DNA from: Calothrix sp. HK-06
GTDB taxonomy: Bacteria > Cyanobacteriota > Cyanobacteriia > Cyanobacteriales > Nostocaceae
DNA length: 64,000 nucleotides
NCBI RefSeq assembly: GCF_001904745.1
Contig: NZ_MRCD01000018.1
Span: 46,261 to 110,260, forward strand
Reading direction: 5' to 3'
The position numbers and the translations under genes are program-made. Every line of letters starts with the position of its first letter. The first letter of the stretch is position 1. Of the stretch, positions 8,538 through 17,380 are shown piece after piece. The notes beneath the pieces were generated by a model that ran no database searches, was not told where the DNA came from, and saw only the letters and a list, made by a program, of their open reading frames with translations.

Positions 8538-8705
8538 GAGTATGTTTTCTAAGCATCAATATTAACCAAAAACCTAACCCCTAACCCTTTCTTTACAAGG
8601 GAAGGGCAACGAGAAGATAGGGGTTTTTAAAGCCTCTCCCCGATGCGGGGAGAGGTTTGGAGAGGGGTTTTATGTATATTTTTAGACTTTTCAAACAACC
8701 TATAA
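8538..8705. mobile_element. MITE-like element inserted behind the third tandem gene
   Basis: Behind copies 1 and 2 the sequence runs GCTTTAATCTTAGCC and on into AAAAAGCTTATTCAATAG. Behind copy 3 the same two pieces are separated by about 168 bp. The insert has loosely inverted ends (AGTATGTTTTCTAAG on the left; CTTTTCAAACAACCT on the right) and internal palindromes (CCCTTTCTTTACAAGGG-like and CCTCTCCCC/GGGGAGAGG). It has no coding capacity. A related end sequence is at about 52728-52770. Confidence 0.65.
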
Positions 8706-8824
8706 GCCCAAAAAGCTTATTCAATAGTAAGGTGGGCGCCGTTCCACCCTACTAAATTAGCATCTATTGAGTTTTATACAGAACTAGTCGGATTTCTTAT
8801 ATTTCGTACAATTAAATCAAGATT

Positions 8825-10567
8825 ATGAAAAGACGTACATTTCTATCAGCAACTGGTTTAACAGGCGCCGCACTAATTGGGTCTCAACTCCTGGTTAAAT
8901 CGCAAGCATCAGCAGTTACACAAACATCTGCATATAAAAAGCCTAATATCCTTGTAATTGTTGTAGACCAGCTACGCGCTCCAAAATGGTTTCCAGCACA
9001 AGGGACTCTCGACAGTTTTCTACCCGCAATGGCTAAATTACGAAAAAGTTCTGTTAGCTTTACGCGCTACTATACAGCAGCAACAGCCTGCACTGCGGCT
9101 CGCGGTACATTGGTAACTGGCTTATACTCCCACCAAACCTATGTGATGGATACACATTTGAACGATGGTAATGGTAAAGGTAGAAATAATATACTAATTA
9201 AGGCGCCGGCGCCAAGCCTTAACCCTGGTTTTCCGACTTGGGGAAAACTGTTGCGAGACAACTTTGGTTACAGTACATGGTGGTTCGGTAAATGGCATTT
9301 ATCCACCACAAACTCCCTTGAACCCTATGGATTTAGTGGAGGAACTTATCCTTCTCCCAATGGTAATCCCGGCGAAGGTTTAGCTGTAGACTCCTACATT
9401 GTCAACGGCGGTACACCTCCTCAAGGTATTGAAGCCACCGAACAGTTTGCCCAGTGGCTCAATTCCAACGATGCTAAAAATACTCCTTGGTGTACAACCA
9501 TCAGCTTAATAAACCCCCATGACATTTCTTGGTATCCCCGTGGTACAAAGCAGATACCAGAAGAAAACAACCCGCCAAGTATTTTCAAAGATAAAATTCC
9601 CAACTTTGAAAACCCCATCGAGTTAAGGAAAAAGCCCCAGTTACAAGAAGCATTTCGCCGAGCAACAAACATCGGAGCTGGCTTCGTACCTCCTTCCTTC
9701 GGGGAACCCTGGCTCAAAATGTTGGATTCATACCTACTATTCCAACAATTTGTGGACGCTCAAATTGGCAAAGCACTTGATATTTTAGAAAATTCCCCCT
9801 ATGCCGAGAATACCATCATCGTGTTTACCTCAGACCACGGCGAGTATGGCGGTTCTCACGGGTTGCGCGGTAAAGGTGCTGCTGTTTATGAAGAATCAAT
9901 AAATGTTCCTCTTTATATTAAAGACCCAACAAAACAGTGGGTTTCCACCCCAGGAACAGAACGGACACAACTTTGTTCTAGTGTAGATATTGTCCCCTTG
10001 TTGCTTACCTTGGCAAGTGGAGATAATCAATGGCGCCGACAATCAGCATTCAAGCATTTAAGTACACGCTTGGATATTGCCCAAATCCTGCGCCAACCCG
10101 TAGCATCAGGGCGCCCCTATATTCTTCACACTACAGATGAACTACTATTAGAGTTGGTAAGCGAACTGCTAGTTTTAGGCAATACCCCAAATCATGTGAT
10201 TGGATATCGCACAGATAAAGCCAAACTAGGAGCTTATAACTTCTGGCGTTCTGGCACGATAGATATTGAAACCAAAGGTATGGAAGCAGAACTTTACAAC
10301 TATAGTACAGTTAGAGGGCAGCGGGAATTAGATAACGTCAGCAACAGTCAACCCCAATTGTACAAACAACTTGTTAACAATCTGTTTAATGACGCTATTC
10401 CCAATGAGTTGCGTAAACCTCTAACTTCACCAGAACTGCAAGCCGTACAACAGCAAGCATTAAAAGATTATTTAACCTTCGCTTCTCAAACAACTAAATC
10501 AAAAAGCAAGCTGGATAAAACAGATGAACATCTCGAAGCTTTAAATACTGCAATTGCTAATTTGTAG
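8825..10567 (+). CDS. Tat-exported sulfatase (arylsulfatase family)
   Basis: The 580-residue product starts MKRRTFLSATGLTGAALIG, a twin-arginine-type signal, so it is expected in the periplasm or outside. PNILVIVVDQLRAPKW holds the first metal ligands of the alkaline-phosphatase-fold sulfatases. TACTAARGTLVTGLY carries the C-x-A-x-R motif whose Cys is converted to formylglycine in type I sulfatases. VFTSDHGEYGGSHGLRGKG supplies the second metal site. The C-terminal subdomain (TDELLLELV onward) is present and the length is normal. No anaerobic or aerobic formylglycine-generating enzyme is encoded nearby. The likely role is cleaving sulfate esters from external polysaccharides. A terminator-like hairpin follows. 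Confidence 0.9.
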   Translation: MKRRTFLSATGLTGAALIGSQLLVKSQASAVTQTSAYKKPNILVIVVDQLRAPKWFPAQGTLDSFLPAMAKLRKSSVSFTRYYTAATACTAARGTLVTGLYSHQTYVMDTHLNDGNGKGRNNILIKAPAPSLNPGFPTWGKLLRDNFGYSTWWFGKWHLSTTNSLEPYGFSGGTYPSPNGNPGEGLAVDSYIVNGGTPPQGIEATEQFAQWLNSNDAKNTPWCTTISLINPHDISWYPRGTKQIPEENNPPSIFKDKIPNFENPIELRKKPQLQEAFRRATNIGAGFVPPSFGEPWLKMLDSYLLFQQFVDAQIGKALDILENSPYAENTIIVFTSDHGEYGGSHGLRGKGAAVYEESINVPLYIKDPTKQWVSTPGTERTQLCSSVDIVPLLLTLASGDNQWRRQSAFKHLSTRLDIAQILRQPVASGRPYILHTTDELLLELVSELLVLGNTPNHVIGYRTDKAKLGAYNFWRSGTIDIETKGMEAELYNYSTVRGQRELDNVSNSQPQLYKQLVNNLFNDAIPNELRKPLTSPELQAVQQQALKDYLTFASQTTKSKSKLDKTDEHLEALNTAIANL

Positions 10568-10654
10568 CTTCACGCTTCTTTGTCAGAACCTGCAGTGGAA
10601 TCACCCCTACTCCTTTATTTATTGCAATTAGTTGATGCAGGATAAGCGGATGGC

Positions 10655-10688
10655 GCCCAATCTCTACTAAAGAGGCTGGGCTTTTTAT
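10655..10688 (+). terminator. Rho-independent terminator after the sulfatase
   Basis: CCCAATCTCT and AGAGGCTGGG form a stem with two mismatches, followed by CTTTTTATTTATAT. It is nearly the same structure as at 2427-2458. The rest of 10568-10930 holds no gene that I can support. Confidence 0.7.
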
Positions 10689-10930
10689 TTATATAGCCTA
10701 ATGCCTTACGTACATTAATCAGTTGTGGGTTGTAAGGAAAAGCGCAATTCGTCTACTGTAACCGTCACTGCAAATATTACACCACGATTTCTTCAAAATT
10801 ATCGGCTTATTTCTTTCTTTAGAGCTATTGACAAATTTTACACAATTTTAATTTGTTACCAATGCACCGACCCCAACTTTGTGATAAGTAGCTCTTATTA
10901 ACGCCATCAGCCCTATGTTGTCAAGTGCTA

Positions 10931-10959
10931 TTGACTTTTTGTAACAATATTGTTATATT
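10931..10959 (+). promoter_or_regulatory. Promoter of the Psb34 gene with overlapping palindrome
   Basis: TTGACT (10931-10936) and TATATT (10954-10959) are separated by 17 bases, an ideal -35/-10 pair. A perfect 12-bp palindrome AACAATATTGTT (10943-10954) lies in the spacer and could bind a dimeric regulator. Confidence 0.65.
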
Positions 10960-10992
10960 TGTTTACATAAAGAAACAAATGGAAAAAAGATT

Positions 10993-11166
10993 ATGTATAC
11001 GACAGTTAACGAAGACGGCGTTTTGAATAACTACGCAACCGAGCCTAAGATGTATATGGCCGAATACCCTGCAATTTGGGAGCAGCGTCGATATGTGATT
11101 CAAGCTGCGTTAGCTACATTAGGAATCACTACTTTGGTTTTAATTGCATTTTCAGTAAGTCTGTAA
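10993..11166 (+). CDS. psb34: Photosystem II assembly protein Psb34 (ssl1498 family)
   Basis: The 57-residue product starts MYTTVNEDGVLNNYATEP and contains MYMAEYPAIWEQRRYVIQAA followed by one hydrophobic helix at about 40-56. This matches the ssl1498 family of light-harvesting-like single-helix proteins, known as Psb34, which associates with photosystem II intermediates during assembly and is exclusive to cyanobacteria. The typical length is 55-60 residues. A clear sigma-70 promoter lies 34 bases upstream. The gene is monocistronic, and its presence supports the cyanobacterial origin of the window. Confidence 0.85.
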   Translation: MYTTVNEDGVLNNYATEPKMYMAEYPAIWEQRRYVIQAALATLGITTLVLIAFSVSL

Positions 11167-11603
11167 AAATTTAATTTGGGTATCTCCTATCTAAATATGG
11201 ACATCTCTCTAGTACCTCGGTAATTAAAACCGGGGTTTTCGCTGTTATAGTCGGTGGTTGATATTAACAATTGCAATGGCTGCATAATGATTGGTGACAG
11301 AAGCCGTACTTATTCATCTACCTATAGGTATACTCCCCGGACATCATAGCAGTGACTTCAGTCACCAATAAATGCATGACTTAGGTTATTTAAGGATAAT
11401 TACTTTCTTCCCACACATATTTCTACTGAGTTTTCTAAACTAAATATAAGAGTTGTTCAGCGATACTACTGAAGAGAAAAAATAACTTATACATAATTTT
11501 GGCTGCAAGCATTTTCTTTGTGTCAGCCAAAAAGGTATAAATTATAAATCCTTGAGTAAGGCTGTATATAACTCAATGAAAAGAAACTACAGGAGATTTG
11601 AAA
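11167..11603. other. Non-coding stretch
   Basis: No gene is supported. AAAACC-GG-GGTTTT at about 11224-11237 may end the psb34 transcript. A ribosome binding site AGGAG for the next gene lies at 11591-11595. Confidence 0.5.
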
Positions 11604-11834
11604 ATGATGAAACGTATTTTCGCAGGAGCCTTATTAGCTCTACCACTCTCTATTGCATCTATTCAAACCCCAGCATCGGCTGCACAAGTTATTATCAGAC
11701 CTGATCGCAATAGAGTTATTGTTAGTAGACCTGTTGTTACCCGTAAAGTCGTTCGCCAGAGATGGGTTCCAGCACACTGGGAAAGAACACCCCGTGGACG
11801 CCGTTGGGTTCCTGGTCACTACGTAAGATATTAA
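11604..11834 (+). CDS. Small exported basic protein with WVPxH(W/Y) motifs
   Basis: The 76-residue product has a signal peptide (MMKRIFAGALLALPLSIAS, cleavage near ASA-AQ) and a mature part rich in Arg and Val. The end carries two related motifs, QRWVPAHWERTPRGRRWVPGHY, which resemble the tryptophan- and tyrosine-based repeats of small bacterial envelope proteins. The ATG at 11604 is preferred because AGGAG lies eight bases upstream; a TTG at 11598 overlaps that site. A related but broken gene is at 13819-14085. The function is unknown; a surface or wall-associated role is inferred from export and charge. Confidence 0.8.
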   Translation: MMKRIFAGALLALPLSIASIQTPASAAQVIIRPDRNRVIVSRPVVTRKVVRQRWVPAHWERTPRGRRWVPGHYVRY

Positions 11835-12028
11835 TCAATCAGTTGTACTCTGCACTATTACTCAGAGTGCATAACTTGGTTGCAGATATATCTTCCGGGT
11901 GCAACTACCTTTATTTGTTAATTCCAAACTACCATTCGTGAACGATTCCCACCAAGAACCAAATCTTTAAAGGCGCCCAGAACACTTTGTATCAAGGGAA
12001 ATGAAAAAAATTTATCTATATTCATCTA

Positions 12029-12727
12029 TTAAGCTGCTGGTTTTAGATTTTTTCTTTTCAACCATGCAGCAGCAAACGGAGTAATCCCAAATAAACCAAT
12101 TAATAATCCAGGTTCAGGAACCGATTTTGGTGGTTGAGGACTTGGTATAGCATTAAAGTAACTATCACTAGCACCATTTGTAAGACTACCCACATGGATA
12201 CCAACCATTAATGTACGAGCGTTTAGGGCTGCAATAACATCATTGAAGTTAGCATTGAAAGTGATACCTAAAGACTCTCCACCTTGTACTGCATTATCAT
12301 TACCACCCTGACCACCGATTGTATTTGCACCAAATTCACCCTTGTCATTCCATCCAGAAATGTTGTTACTTTGCGACAAGTTTTTAGTACTTTTTTCAAA
12401 ATTAACTGTGCCGACATTACCTACATTTAATACCATGTTAGAGGCAGACAACAAACCACTCTTTGTTGGGTCAACACTAAAAGCAACCTGTTTCAAAGAT
12501 TGGCCAGCTTGACTACCCGAAGCTTGATTTGAAAATTTGAATAAAACTGTATCGTTTCCGTTGTCAGTTACATCAACTGAGAAATTATTAACAAAAGTAT
12601 CGCCATCAGTATCACCACCTGTGATGTTCTGGAAACTAAAACTAAGAGCAGAAGCTGGTGCAGAAGTGGCAATTACAGTAGTTCCGATTCCAGTGATAAT
12701 GAGAGAAGCAATTGCTATAGCCTTCAT
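12029..12727 (-). CDS. PEP-CTERM sorting-domain protein
   Basis: The 232-residue product has a signal peptide (MKAIAIASLIITGIGTTVIA, cleavage near ASA-LS), a Ser/Asn/Gly-rich beta-type middle, and a C-terminal tripartite sorting signal: VPEPGLLIGLFGITPFAAAW followed by LKRKN. This is the PEP-CTERM motif recognised by exosortase, so the protein should be anchored or released at the cell surface or in the exopolysaccharide sheath. No exosortase gene is in the window. It is monocistronic. Confidence 0.9.
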   Translation of the reverse strand: MKAIAIASLIITGIGTTVIATSAPASALSFSFQNITGGDTDGDTFVNNFSVDVTDNGNDTVLFKFSNQASGSQAGQSLKQVAFSVDPTKSGLLSASNMVLNVGNVGTVNFEKSTKNLSQSNNISGWNDKGEFGANTIGGQGGNDNAVQGGESLGITFNANFNDVIAALNARTLMVGIHVGSLTNGASDSYFNAIPSPQPPKSVPEPGLLIGLFGITPFAAAWLKRKNLKPAA

Positions 12728-13047
12728 ATTAAATCTACGTTCCTTATTGTTCGTTTTTCCTATGAATCTAAGTTAATCCTCTTCTGTAAAAATGGGTAGA
12801 TGTTTTCACGGAATTAATCAAAACTTTATTAGGTATACTGATTGTGTAAAGTAGAAATAATCCTAAATATATGCGCTCGAATTGGTAAGTAATTTCACTA
12901 ATTAAAATTAAAGAATTTTTCTAATTTAAAAATAACTTTATATATTTTTTTAAAAATCGCATTTCTTTAAGTGATTTTACAGAGATTTAATTATGTATCG
13001 GCGTTGCTGATTTGAATGTACGTCTTCTTACCGTGTAACGCGCGCGC
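12728..13047. other. Non-coding AT-rich spacer
   Basis: It holds the upstream region of the PEP-CTERM gene and, at 13000-13035, the start of a sequence block duplicated at 16915-16950 (GGCGTTGCTGATTTGAATG). I see no gene. Confidence 0.5.
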
Positions 13048-13074
13048 GCCGAGCGCTTTTTTGTGACGCTCGGC
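13048..13074. repeat. Hairpin behind the first duplicated secreted gene
   Basis: GCCGAGCG-(loop with six T)-CGCTCGGC, a perfect 8-bp stem. The same hairpin is at 16962-16988 behind the second copy. It may serve as a terminator of the minus-strand gene but lacks a T tract on that strand. Confidence 0.55.
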
Positions 13075-13095
13075 AGTCAGGAGGAAGGAGCGCGG

Positions 13096-13473
13096 CTAAT
13101 AATATGCTTTACAGCTATTATTATCTCCTGACAATTGATACTGAGTGCTAATACTTGCTCCAGGTTTTAGAGGTTGACTAAGAACTATTTGTCCTTTTGT
13201 GCTAGTAGGATTACCAGCCCAATAAGCTTGCCAACGTAATGTTGTTCCTGCTGGAATATCTTTTTGAGTACTGTTGGTAATAAAAGGAACTTGTGTAAAT
13301 TCTTTTACAAATGTCGCTACACAATTTAGCTGAACTTGGCGAGTTACGGTCAATTCCCTTGATGTAGAAATAGAATTTGCGTATGCAGGAAATAAAGCAC
13401 TTATTGCTGTAATTGCCAATGAGGCGCCGGAAATAGCCAAAGCTTTAGAACGTTTTAACATAGTATAATCCAT
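13096..13473 (-). CDS. Small exported protein, paralogue A
   Basis: 125 residues with a signal peptide (KALAISGASLAITAISALFP, cleavage after YAN or nearby). The mature part has two Cys, in LNCVATF and NNSCKAYY, which could form a disulfide, and beta-type segments (IPAGTTLRWQAYWAG, ISTQYQLSGD). A second Met at 13461 is an equally possible start. A paralogue with about 90 percent identity is at 17003-17380, including flanks. The function is unknown; the fold could be a small immunoglobulin-like or fimbrial-like beta domain, which is only a guess. Confidence 0.75.
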   Translation of the reverse strand: MDYTMLKRSKALAISGASLAITAISALFPAYANSISTSRELTVTRQVQLNCVATFVKEFTQVPFITNSTQKDIPAGTTLRWQAYWAGNPTSTKGQIVLSQPLKPGASISTQYQLSGDNNSCKAYY

Positions 13474-13818
13474 CCAAATTATAATTGTTTATTCCCATAT
13501 TTCTGACTTTTACGCTTCCTAACCTTATAATGTTTACCAAAACAAAACGATTCAAAACTTTGGTACTTTGTGAAACGTATTGCATAAGCGCTTTATAAAG
13601 TTGTTAAGAGAAGAAAACTTTTAAATTTGGGCTTCTGTTTACTACTACTTGGACTGATTGTGTTTTATGCACCCTCGACAACTCTCAAGTTCAAAATTTT
13701 CTAAATCGTTCCCTTCGAGGTATTGTGCTGTTCAAACGACCTTGGTGATGAAGCGCTTTTGAGGCAAGTTTAAAACAGGCGCAGCTTGCTTTTAAGAGTG
13801 GTCAAAGGAAGTTTATTT

Positions 13819-14085
13819 ATGAAAAAGATAATAGCTACGCTACTTGCTCTCCCGTTGAATTTAGCTTCTATACCTACATAAGAATCAGTATTGGAGATTC
13901 ACTTAAACGATGATAGTTTTGATAGACCCGTACAACAAGAGTTAATAGTTGCTCAACGATATTATCGCCGTCCTCGTGTAAGGCAACGTATTATAATAAG
14001 TCCTAGACGTTATCGCACAAGACCTGTTTATCGCCGTGTAAGACGTTATAACCGTTATAGAAATCAAAGAGTTTATGTGCGTTGA
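13819..14085 (+). pseudogene. Exported basic protein gene with a stop codon in the signal peptide region
   Basis: Starting at the ATG at 13819, with AAAGGAAG upstream, the frame reads MKKIIATLLALPLNLASIPT, then TAA (13879-13881), then continues open to 14085 with an Arg/Tyr-rich mature part (AQRYYRRPRVRQRIIISPRR). The signal part resembles the intact gene at 11604 (LLALPLSIASIQT). So a single nonsense change separates the secretion signal from the mature protein. Readthrough cannot be excluded, but loss of function is more likely. Confidence 0.7.
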
Positions 14086-14221
14086 TTAGAGCAAAAGGTT
14101 TAAATTATTGGGATTGTAATTGCCTTTGCGAGTGGTGGATTGCAATTGTTCCAGTTACTTTATTCGCTTTTGGAGTTGCGATACTAGCCGTTGTAAAGTG
14201 GGACAGATTAACCAACACATT

Positions 14222-14689
14222 ATGATTAAAAAAGCTGAAACTAAAGACAGAGAGGGTATTTTAGAAGTTATTCAGGCAGTCGGATTATTCACTGCTCCAG
14301 AAGTAGAATTTATGAGTGGACTAGTGGATTCCTTTCTCAACGGTGAGCAGGAAGATAGCCATTATTGGGTCGTAGCAGAAAAAGATGGAGTGCAGGGCGT
14401 AGGTTACTATGGGCCGGAAAACTTTGCCCAAGAGGTTTACAACCTTTATTTTATTGGCGTAAAACCCGATAAGCAGGGTCAGGGAGTTGGGGCAAGCTTA
14501 GTAAAGTTTATTGAAAATCACTTACACGAGTTGAAACAAAGAATCTTACTGGTAGAAACTTCCGGCTTACCTGAGTTTGAAAAAACCAGACAATTTTATC
14601 TCAAGCAGGGTTTTGTTCAAGAAGCGGTAGTCAGAGAATACTATAAAGCAGGAGACGATAAAGTTATATTCTGGAAAAAACTTAATTAA
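14222..14689 (+). CDS. GNAT-family N-acetyltransferase
   Basis: 155 residues from MIKKAETKDREGILEVIQ. The acetyl-CoA binding motif A is GVKPDKQGQGVGASLVKFIE (the Q/R-x-x-G-x-G/A type), and the C-terminal YLKQGFVQEAVVREYYKAGD with DKVIFWKKL is the usual GNAT end. The upstream frame extends to 14120 but that part has no family similarity, so the ATG at 14222 is chosen. The substrate is not predictable. Confidence 0.85.
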   Translation: MIKKAETKDREGILEVIQAVGLFTAPEVEFMSGLVDSFLNGEQEDSHYWVVAEKDGVQGVGYYGPENFAQEVYNLYFIGVKPDKQGQGVGASLVKFIENHLHELKQRILLVETSGLPEFEKTRQFYLKQGFVQEAVVREYYKAGDDKVIFWKKLN

Positions 14690-14757
14690 TGACCAAGCAA
14701 GTAGCCCTAGCCGTTCATATGTTCATATATAGTACATTAACGTCGCAGGTGATTTTT

Positions 14758-15240
14758 TCAACTGCAAGTCACAAAGGTCTTGTAGTGTATAGTCCTTTCA
14801 GCCCCTTGGAAAATATTGTTTTGGTTTAACAGTGCTTCGCTTGTAGTTGGTTGTGATATTCGCACTGTCGTTACTGGCAGTTCTGGAATACCCTCACTCA
14901 AAATCAACTGTCGGTTGTTGTAGTTACCAAAATTGTCTGTTGGAGCATAACCACCTCGTCGCAAGGTAACAACTGGTTGAGAATCGGCACCAAAAACCCA
15001 GTCTATTGAGTTTGCTGTCACACCCGTAACTGGCAATGACTGGTTGAGATAGGTCACGCCATTTACAGTTGAGTCTGGATTATCAACTAAAGAACCAAAC
15101 CTTACTCCGGTAACATCTTGAGCTAAAGTTGCAGCAACAGCAGGAGTTGCTATATTGCCCGTTGCCATTAGAATGCTTACAGAGACAGCAGTGGCAATAG
15201 CTGAAGTTTGAGCATTTTTTTTATAAATGAATTTTATCAT
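14758..15240 (-). CDS. Exported protein, probably C-terminally truncated
   Basis: 160 residues with an N-terminal signal (AIATAVSVSILMATGNIATP, cleavage near AVA-AT). The mature part is rich in Asn, Gly and Thr (FGSLVDNPDSTVNGVTYLNQ) and resembles the start of larger cyanobacterial surface proteins. The end (RTIHYKTFVTCS) breaks the pattern abruptly, suggesting a frameshift or truncation. I do not assign a function. Confidence 0.6.
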   Translation of the reverse strand: MIKFIYKKNAQTSAIATAVSVSILMATGNIATPAVAATLAQDVTGVRFGSLVDNPDSTVNGVTYLNQSLPVTGVTANSIDWVFGADSQPVVTLRRGGYAPTDNFGNYNNRQLILSEGIPELPVTTVRISQPTTSEALLNQNNIFQGAERTIHYKTFVTCS

Positions 15241-15691
15241 TGCTATATCGGTAATTACGCAATTGACATAATTTGTTATAACTTAAAACTTCAAAAAATA
15301 CTAGTGTTTATACTTAAATTACTCATGCCACAATGCGCTTAACTACGTGACAGCAGTCATAGCAAGTCTGAATACTTACGGTTTTGGTTAATATTGATAC
15401 TTTATGTTATACGACAAGAAAATAGTTTGAAATTCCTGCTTAATAAAGTAGTAAATTACACACCAAATCTCACCGATTGTAGCAAGGACTGTCTCAAGAA
15501 ATACGTATTTCACAATACATTAACTGGGCAATTATTTTTAACTTGTTCCCAATGATACGCAGCTAGAATTTAGCGTCACGCATTCTTCAGAAACCATTCC
15601 ATCTCCTTCATCATTCTTAGAAACAGTCTTTTACAAACAGTTTCTAAGGCTCTCAAGTCGATTATAATTTTTCAATAAAGGAAACCAGCCT
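15241..15691. other. Non-coding stretch
   Basis: AT-rich. Nothing is recognised apart from the ribosome binding site AAAGGA (about 15677-15682) of the next gene. Confidence 0.5.
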
Positions 15692-16837
15692 TTGAGTTCA
15701 TCGCTTAGAAAGTTAAAAGTCATGACACAAGGATTCGTTAGCTCAAACCATAGAAAACCTAATCCTCGCCATTTCTATGCTTATAAAAAAGATGGCATCT
15801 TTCAATCGGGCTTAAAAGTTGATTATGTACGGCTCACGAATACAGTCATGGCTCCCAGAGAAGAGGCAGAACTGGACGAAGATATAAAGCTAATTCGTAC
15901 AGGTGTAGCAAAGTGTAAAGATTTACTTTACCTTGATACAAGAAATCTTACCTCGTTAACTCTTCACATTGCCGTCAGCCTAACCTTGATATTATCCACG
16001 GCCTCAAGCGTTGTCGCTCTCTTTCGAGGAGTCCCAGTAGCAGTTGGTTTAGGTACTAATGTATTAATTACGTTTTTAATATTGTATGTTTTGAATTTCT
16101 TCCAAAGCTTAATCTTTCTTAGTATTATAATTTTAATATTAACTTTGGCTATAAAACAAGTCTGTTTTATAGTGGGAATTACTAGAGTTAGAGTTTTGCT
16201 TACGACTTTTGCCGTCACTTTTTTCTTAATATTTATAACGTATTCGGCAGCGTTGCTTGCATTCCTATTTCATCGAAATTCTATTAGCAATATTACTGAA
16301 CTGATCATATCAATACCAGTTGTTTCAATTGTAGTTGCTACCTTAACTACATTTCTAAGTAGTATCAATATCAAGAATCACCCTCGCATTAAAATTGAAA
16401 CTGAGTGGCAAGTTAATGGAAGAGTTTACGGAGAGCATCTCAATCACGAAAACATACCCGTCCTTTACCCTAAAAGAGCGCGTGATTTTTATCCTCTCGA
16501 CCCAATGGAGTATAGAACTCTAATTGCGTATCAAACCGCTCAAGGTGATCGCAAGCAAGTAAAGCAGTTCTTAAAAGTCTGGCGAACGAAACCACTCGTA
16601 ATTGAGGATGATAAAGGATTATTCTCAAGGCAAAATTCAAATCTGTTAAGAAGACTGATTATTTTATTATTCAGAATAATTGCATCTATGCTTGCCATCT
16701 TTTTGGAATTCCTTGAGAGGCTGATTCACAGCAAAACTTTAAATGCTTTAACACGATGGCTAAAAATTCAGGGAGTTAATCGAGTCTTCTGGATTCATAA
16801 AGAATGTGAGCTAGCTTTAAAACAACTGATTGCTTAG
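15692..16837 (+). CDS. Multi-pass membrane protein of unknown function
   Basis: The 381-residue product has four hydrophobic segments at about 87-108, 113-150, 160-190 and 195-215, a charged C-terminal half, and another hydrophobic stretch at about 320-345. The TTG at 15692 is well placed behind AAAGGA; an ATG ten codons later (15722) is the alternative. No enzyme motif is visible. The soluble part includes a HPRIKIETEWQVNGRVYGEH segment. The gene stands alone and lacks GGCGCC sites. It is hypothetical. Confidence 0.75.
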   Translation: MSSSLRKLKVMTQGFVSSNHRKPNPRHFYAYKKDGIFQSGLKVDYVRLTNTVMAPREEAELDEDIKLIRTGVAKCKDLLYLDTRNLTSLTLHIAVSLTLILSTASSVVALFRGVPVAVGLGTNVLITFLILYVLNFFQSLIFLSIIILILTLAIKQVCFIVGITRVRVLLTTFAVTFFLIFITYSAALLAFLFHRNSISNITELIISIPVVSIVVATLTTFLSSINIKNHPRIKIETEWQVNGRVYGEHLNHENIPVLYPKRARDFYPLDPMEYRTLIAYQTAQGDRKQVKQFLKVWRTKPLVIEDDKGLFSRQNSNLLRRLIILLFRIIASMLAIFLEFLERLIHSKTLNALTRWLKIQGVNRVFWIHKECELALKQLIA

Positions 16838-16961
16838 GGGGAAAAGTAGCAAAGTTGATACGAGCCGCCACATGAAGCCTGAAACTATTGGTATAAAATA
16901 CTTGCACTAAAATTTTCGGCGTTGCTGATTTGAATGAACGTCTTCTTACAGTGTAACGCGC

Positions 16962-16988
16962 GCCGAGCGCTTTTTTGTAACGCTCGGC
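16962..16988. repeat. Hairpin behind the second duplicated secreted gene
   Basis: Same GCCGAGCG/CGCTCGGC stem with a T-rich loop as at 13048-13074, part of the duplicated segment. Confidence 0.55.
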
Positions 16989-17002
16989 AGGAAGCAGCGC
17001 GC

Positions 17003-17380
17003 TTAATAATATGCTTTACAGCTATTATTATCTCCTGACAATTGATACTGAGTGCTGATGCTTGCTCCAGGTTTTAGAGGTTGACTAAGAACTAGTTGCC
17101 CTTTTGTACTAGTAGGATTACCAGCCCAATAAGCTTGCCAATATAATGTTGTTCCTGCTGGAATATCTTTTTGAGTACTATTGGTAATAAAAGGAACTTG
17201 CGTAAATTCTTTTACAAATGTCGCTACACAATTTAGCTGAACTTGACGAGTTACGGTTAATTCCGGAGATATAGAAATAGAATTTGCATATGTAGGAGAT
17301 AAAGCACTTATTGCTGTAATTGCCAATGAGGCGCCGGAAACAGCCAAAGCAAGATAACGTTTTAACATAGTATTATCCAT
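17003..17380 (-). CDS. Small exported protein, paralogue B
   Basis: 125 residues, nearly identical to the product at 13096-13473. Differences cluster in the signal peptide (RYLALAVSGASLAITAISAL) and at a few mature positions (ISPELT for TSREL, TTLYWQ for TTLRWQ). Both Cys are conserved. The duplication includes the 3' hairpin and several hundred bases of the 5' side. The pair is separated by about 3.9 kb in direct orientation, so recombination between them could delete the genes in between. Confidence 0.75.
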   Translation of the reverse strand: MDNTMLKRYLALAVSGASLAITAISALSPTYANSISISPELTVTRQVQLNCVATFVKEFTQVPFITNSTQKDIPAGTTLYWQAYWAGNPTSTKGQLVLSQPLKPGASISTQYQLSGDNNSCKAYY

